Source of the DNA: a virus
Direction: 5' to 3' (one strand)
IMG/VR virus record: IMGVR_UViG_3300050821_003907
Span: 62,001 to 126,000 of that record
Length of the DNA: 64,000 bases
Below are positions 63,931 through 64,000 of the stretch, in pieces (the first letter of the stretch is position 1; each line of letters begins with the position of its first letter). The translations under genes and the position numbers were made by a program. Under the pieces are notes generated by a model, which saw only the letters and a list, made by a program, of their open reading frames with translations, was not told the origin of the DNA and made no database searches.

Positions 63931-64000
63931 TGACCTCTCCCGTTAGTTGCAGCTTGTGCTTGTTCTCCAGGTGCCTGCTCACGTAAGCACAGTCTGGCTT
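63923..64000 (-). CDS. Partial CDS at window end
   Basis: An open minus-strand frame enters at position 64000 and ends at TAG 63925-63923. It gives 25 residues (KPDCAYVSRHLENKHKLQLT, then GEVND). It overlaps the next start by eight bases, the same style as other genes here. Cys and His suggest a small metal-binding end. The N-terminus lies outside the window. Confidence 0.45.
   Translation of the reverse strand, partial: KPDCAYVSRHLENKHKLQLTGEVND

Noticed and set aside
1-64000. Integrase, attachment site or immunity region
   Set aside because: No tyrosine or serine integrase motif was found. The HTH proteins at 11833 and 58144 lie within operons without a divergent cro-like partner.

Overview
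The window is about 64 kb of a tailed bacteriophage genome. The host is most likely an actinobacterium, although it cannot be named from the sequence. Supporting signs are frequent GTG and TTG starts, TAGACT/TATACT-like -10 elements, very large glycine-rich tail proteins, a class II (B12-dependent) ribonucleotide reductase, ThyX, a family A DNA polymerase and a PrimPol-helicase. Base composition is near even G+C. I see no integrase, parA or convincing immunity repressor, so a lytic lifestyle is the simpler reading. The window does not contain the whole genome: the first gene is cut at its 5' end and the last at position 64000. No head, packaging or tape-measure genes lie here.

Layout. (1) 1-9.3 kb, plus strand: tail-tip and minor tail proteins. 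(2) 9.3-10.7 kb: one minus-strand gene and two plus-strand membrane proteins. (3) 10.7-23.0 kb, minus strand: a tightly overlapping DNA-metabolism block with a helix-turn-helix protein, ThyX, RuvC-like resolvase, SNF2-type helicase, proline/glutamine-rich DNA-binding candidate and Cas4/RecB-like nuclease. An HNH gene, a GIY-YIG gene and a lipoprotein nuclease are interspersed. (4) 23.1-28.0 kb, plus strand: PrimPol-helicase and DNA polymerase, separated by a dyad-rich GGTGTGCT repeat region that is an origin candidate. (5) 28.1-39.2 kb, plus strand: three pectate-lyase-fold fibres, free-standing fibre modules, a four-zinc-module GIY-YIG protein, a papain-like protein and a 25-residue membrane peptide. 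(6) 39.2-48.2 kb, plus strand: proteins of unknown function, a small PD-(D/E)XK protein, class II RNR, a possible glycosyltransferase, secreted and membrane proteins, a membrane-anchored HNH nuclease and an endolysin-like protein. (7) 48.2-50.3 kb, minus strand: very small genes, a MazG-like protein and a GGQ (release-factor-like) protein. (8) 50.35-55.1 kb, plus strand: a micro-gene cassette, a metallo-beta-lactamase/Rieske fusion and two HNH genes. (9) 55.1-64 kb, mainly minus strand: small overlapping genes with a C5 DNA methyltransferase, a second MazG-like protein and an SPFH membrane protein.

How the genes may work together. RNR, ThyX and the two MazG-like proteins would supply and clean the dNTP pool. 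PrimPol-helicase, polymerase, SNF2 helicase, RuvC-like and Cas4-like proteins would replicate and process DNA. The methyltransferase may protect phage DNA. Two nucleases carry envelope-targeting signals, a lipobox in one and an N-terminal membrane segment in the other, and could act against incoming DNA at the membrane.

The most unusual signal is regulatory. Several plus-strand genes have an inverted repeat whose right arm covers or abuts the ribosome-binding site or start codon, while a putative promoter sits in the left arm or the loop. Read-through mRNA would then be hairpin-masked, and mRNA from the internal promoter would be open. This is the logic known from T4 lysozyme e and I-TevI. 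It is best developed at 40268-40328 and 47119-47164. Many other plus-strand genes have a -10-like hexamer six or seven bases before ATG and no ribosome-binding site, which suggests leaderless transcripts. All functions are read from motifs without database searches.
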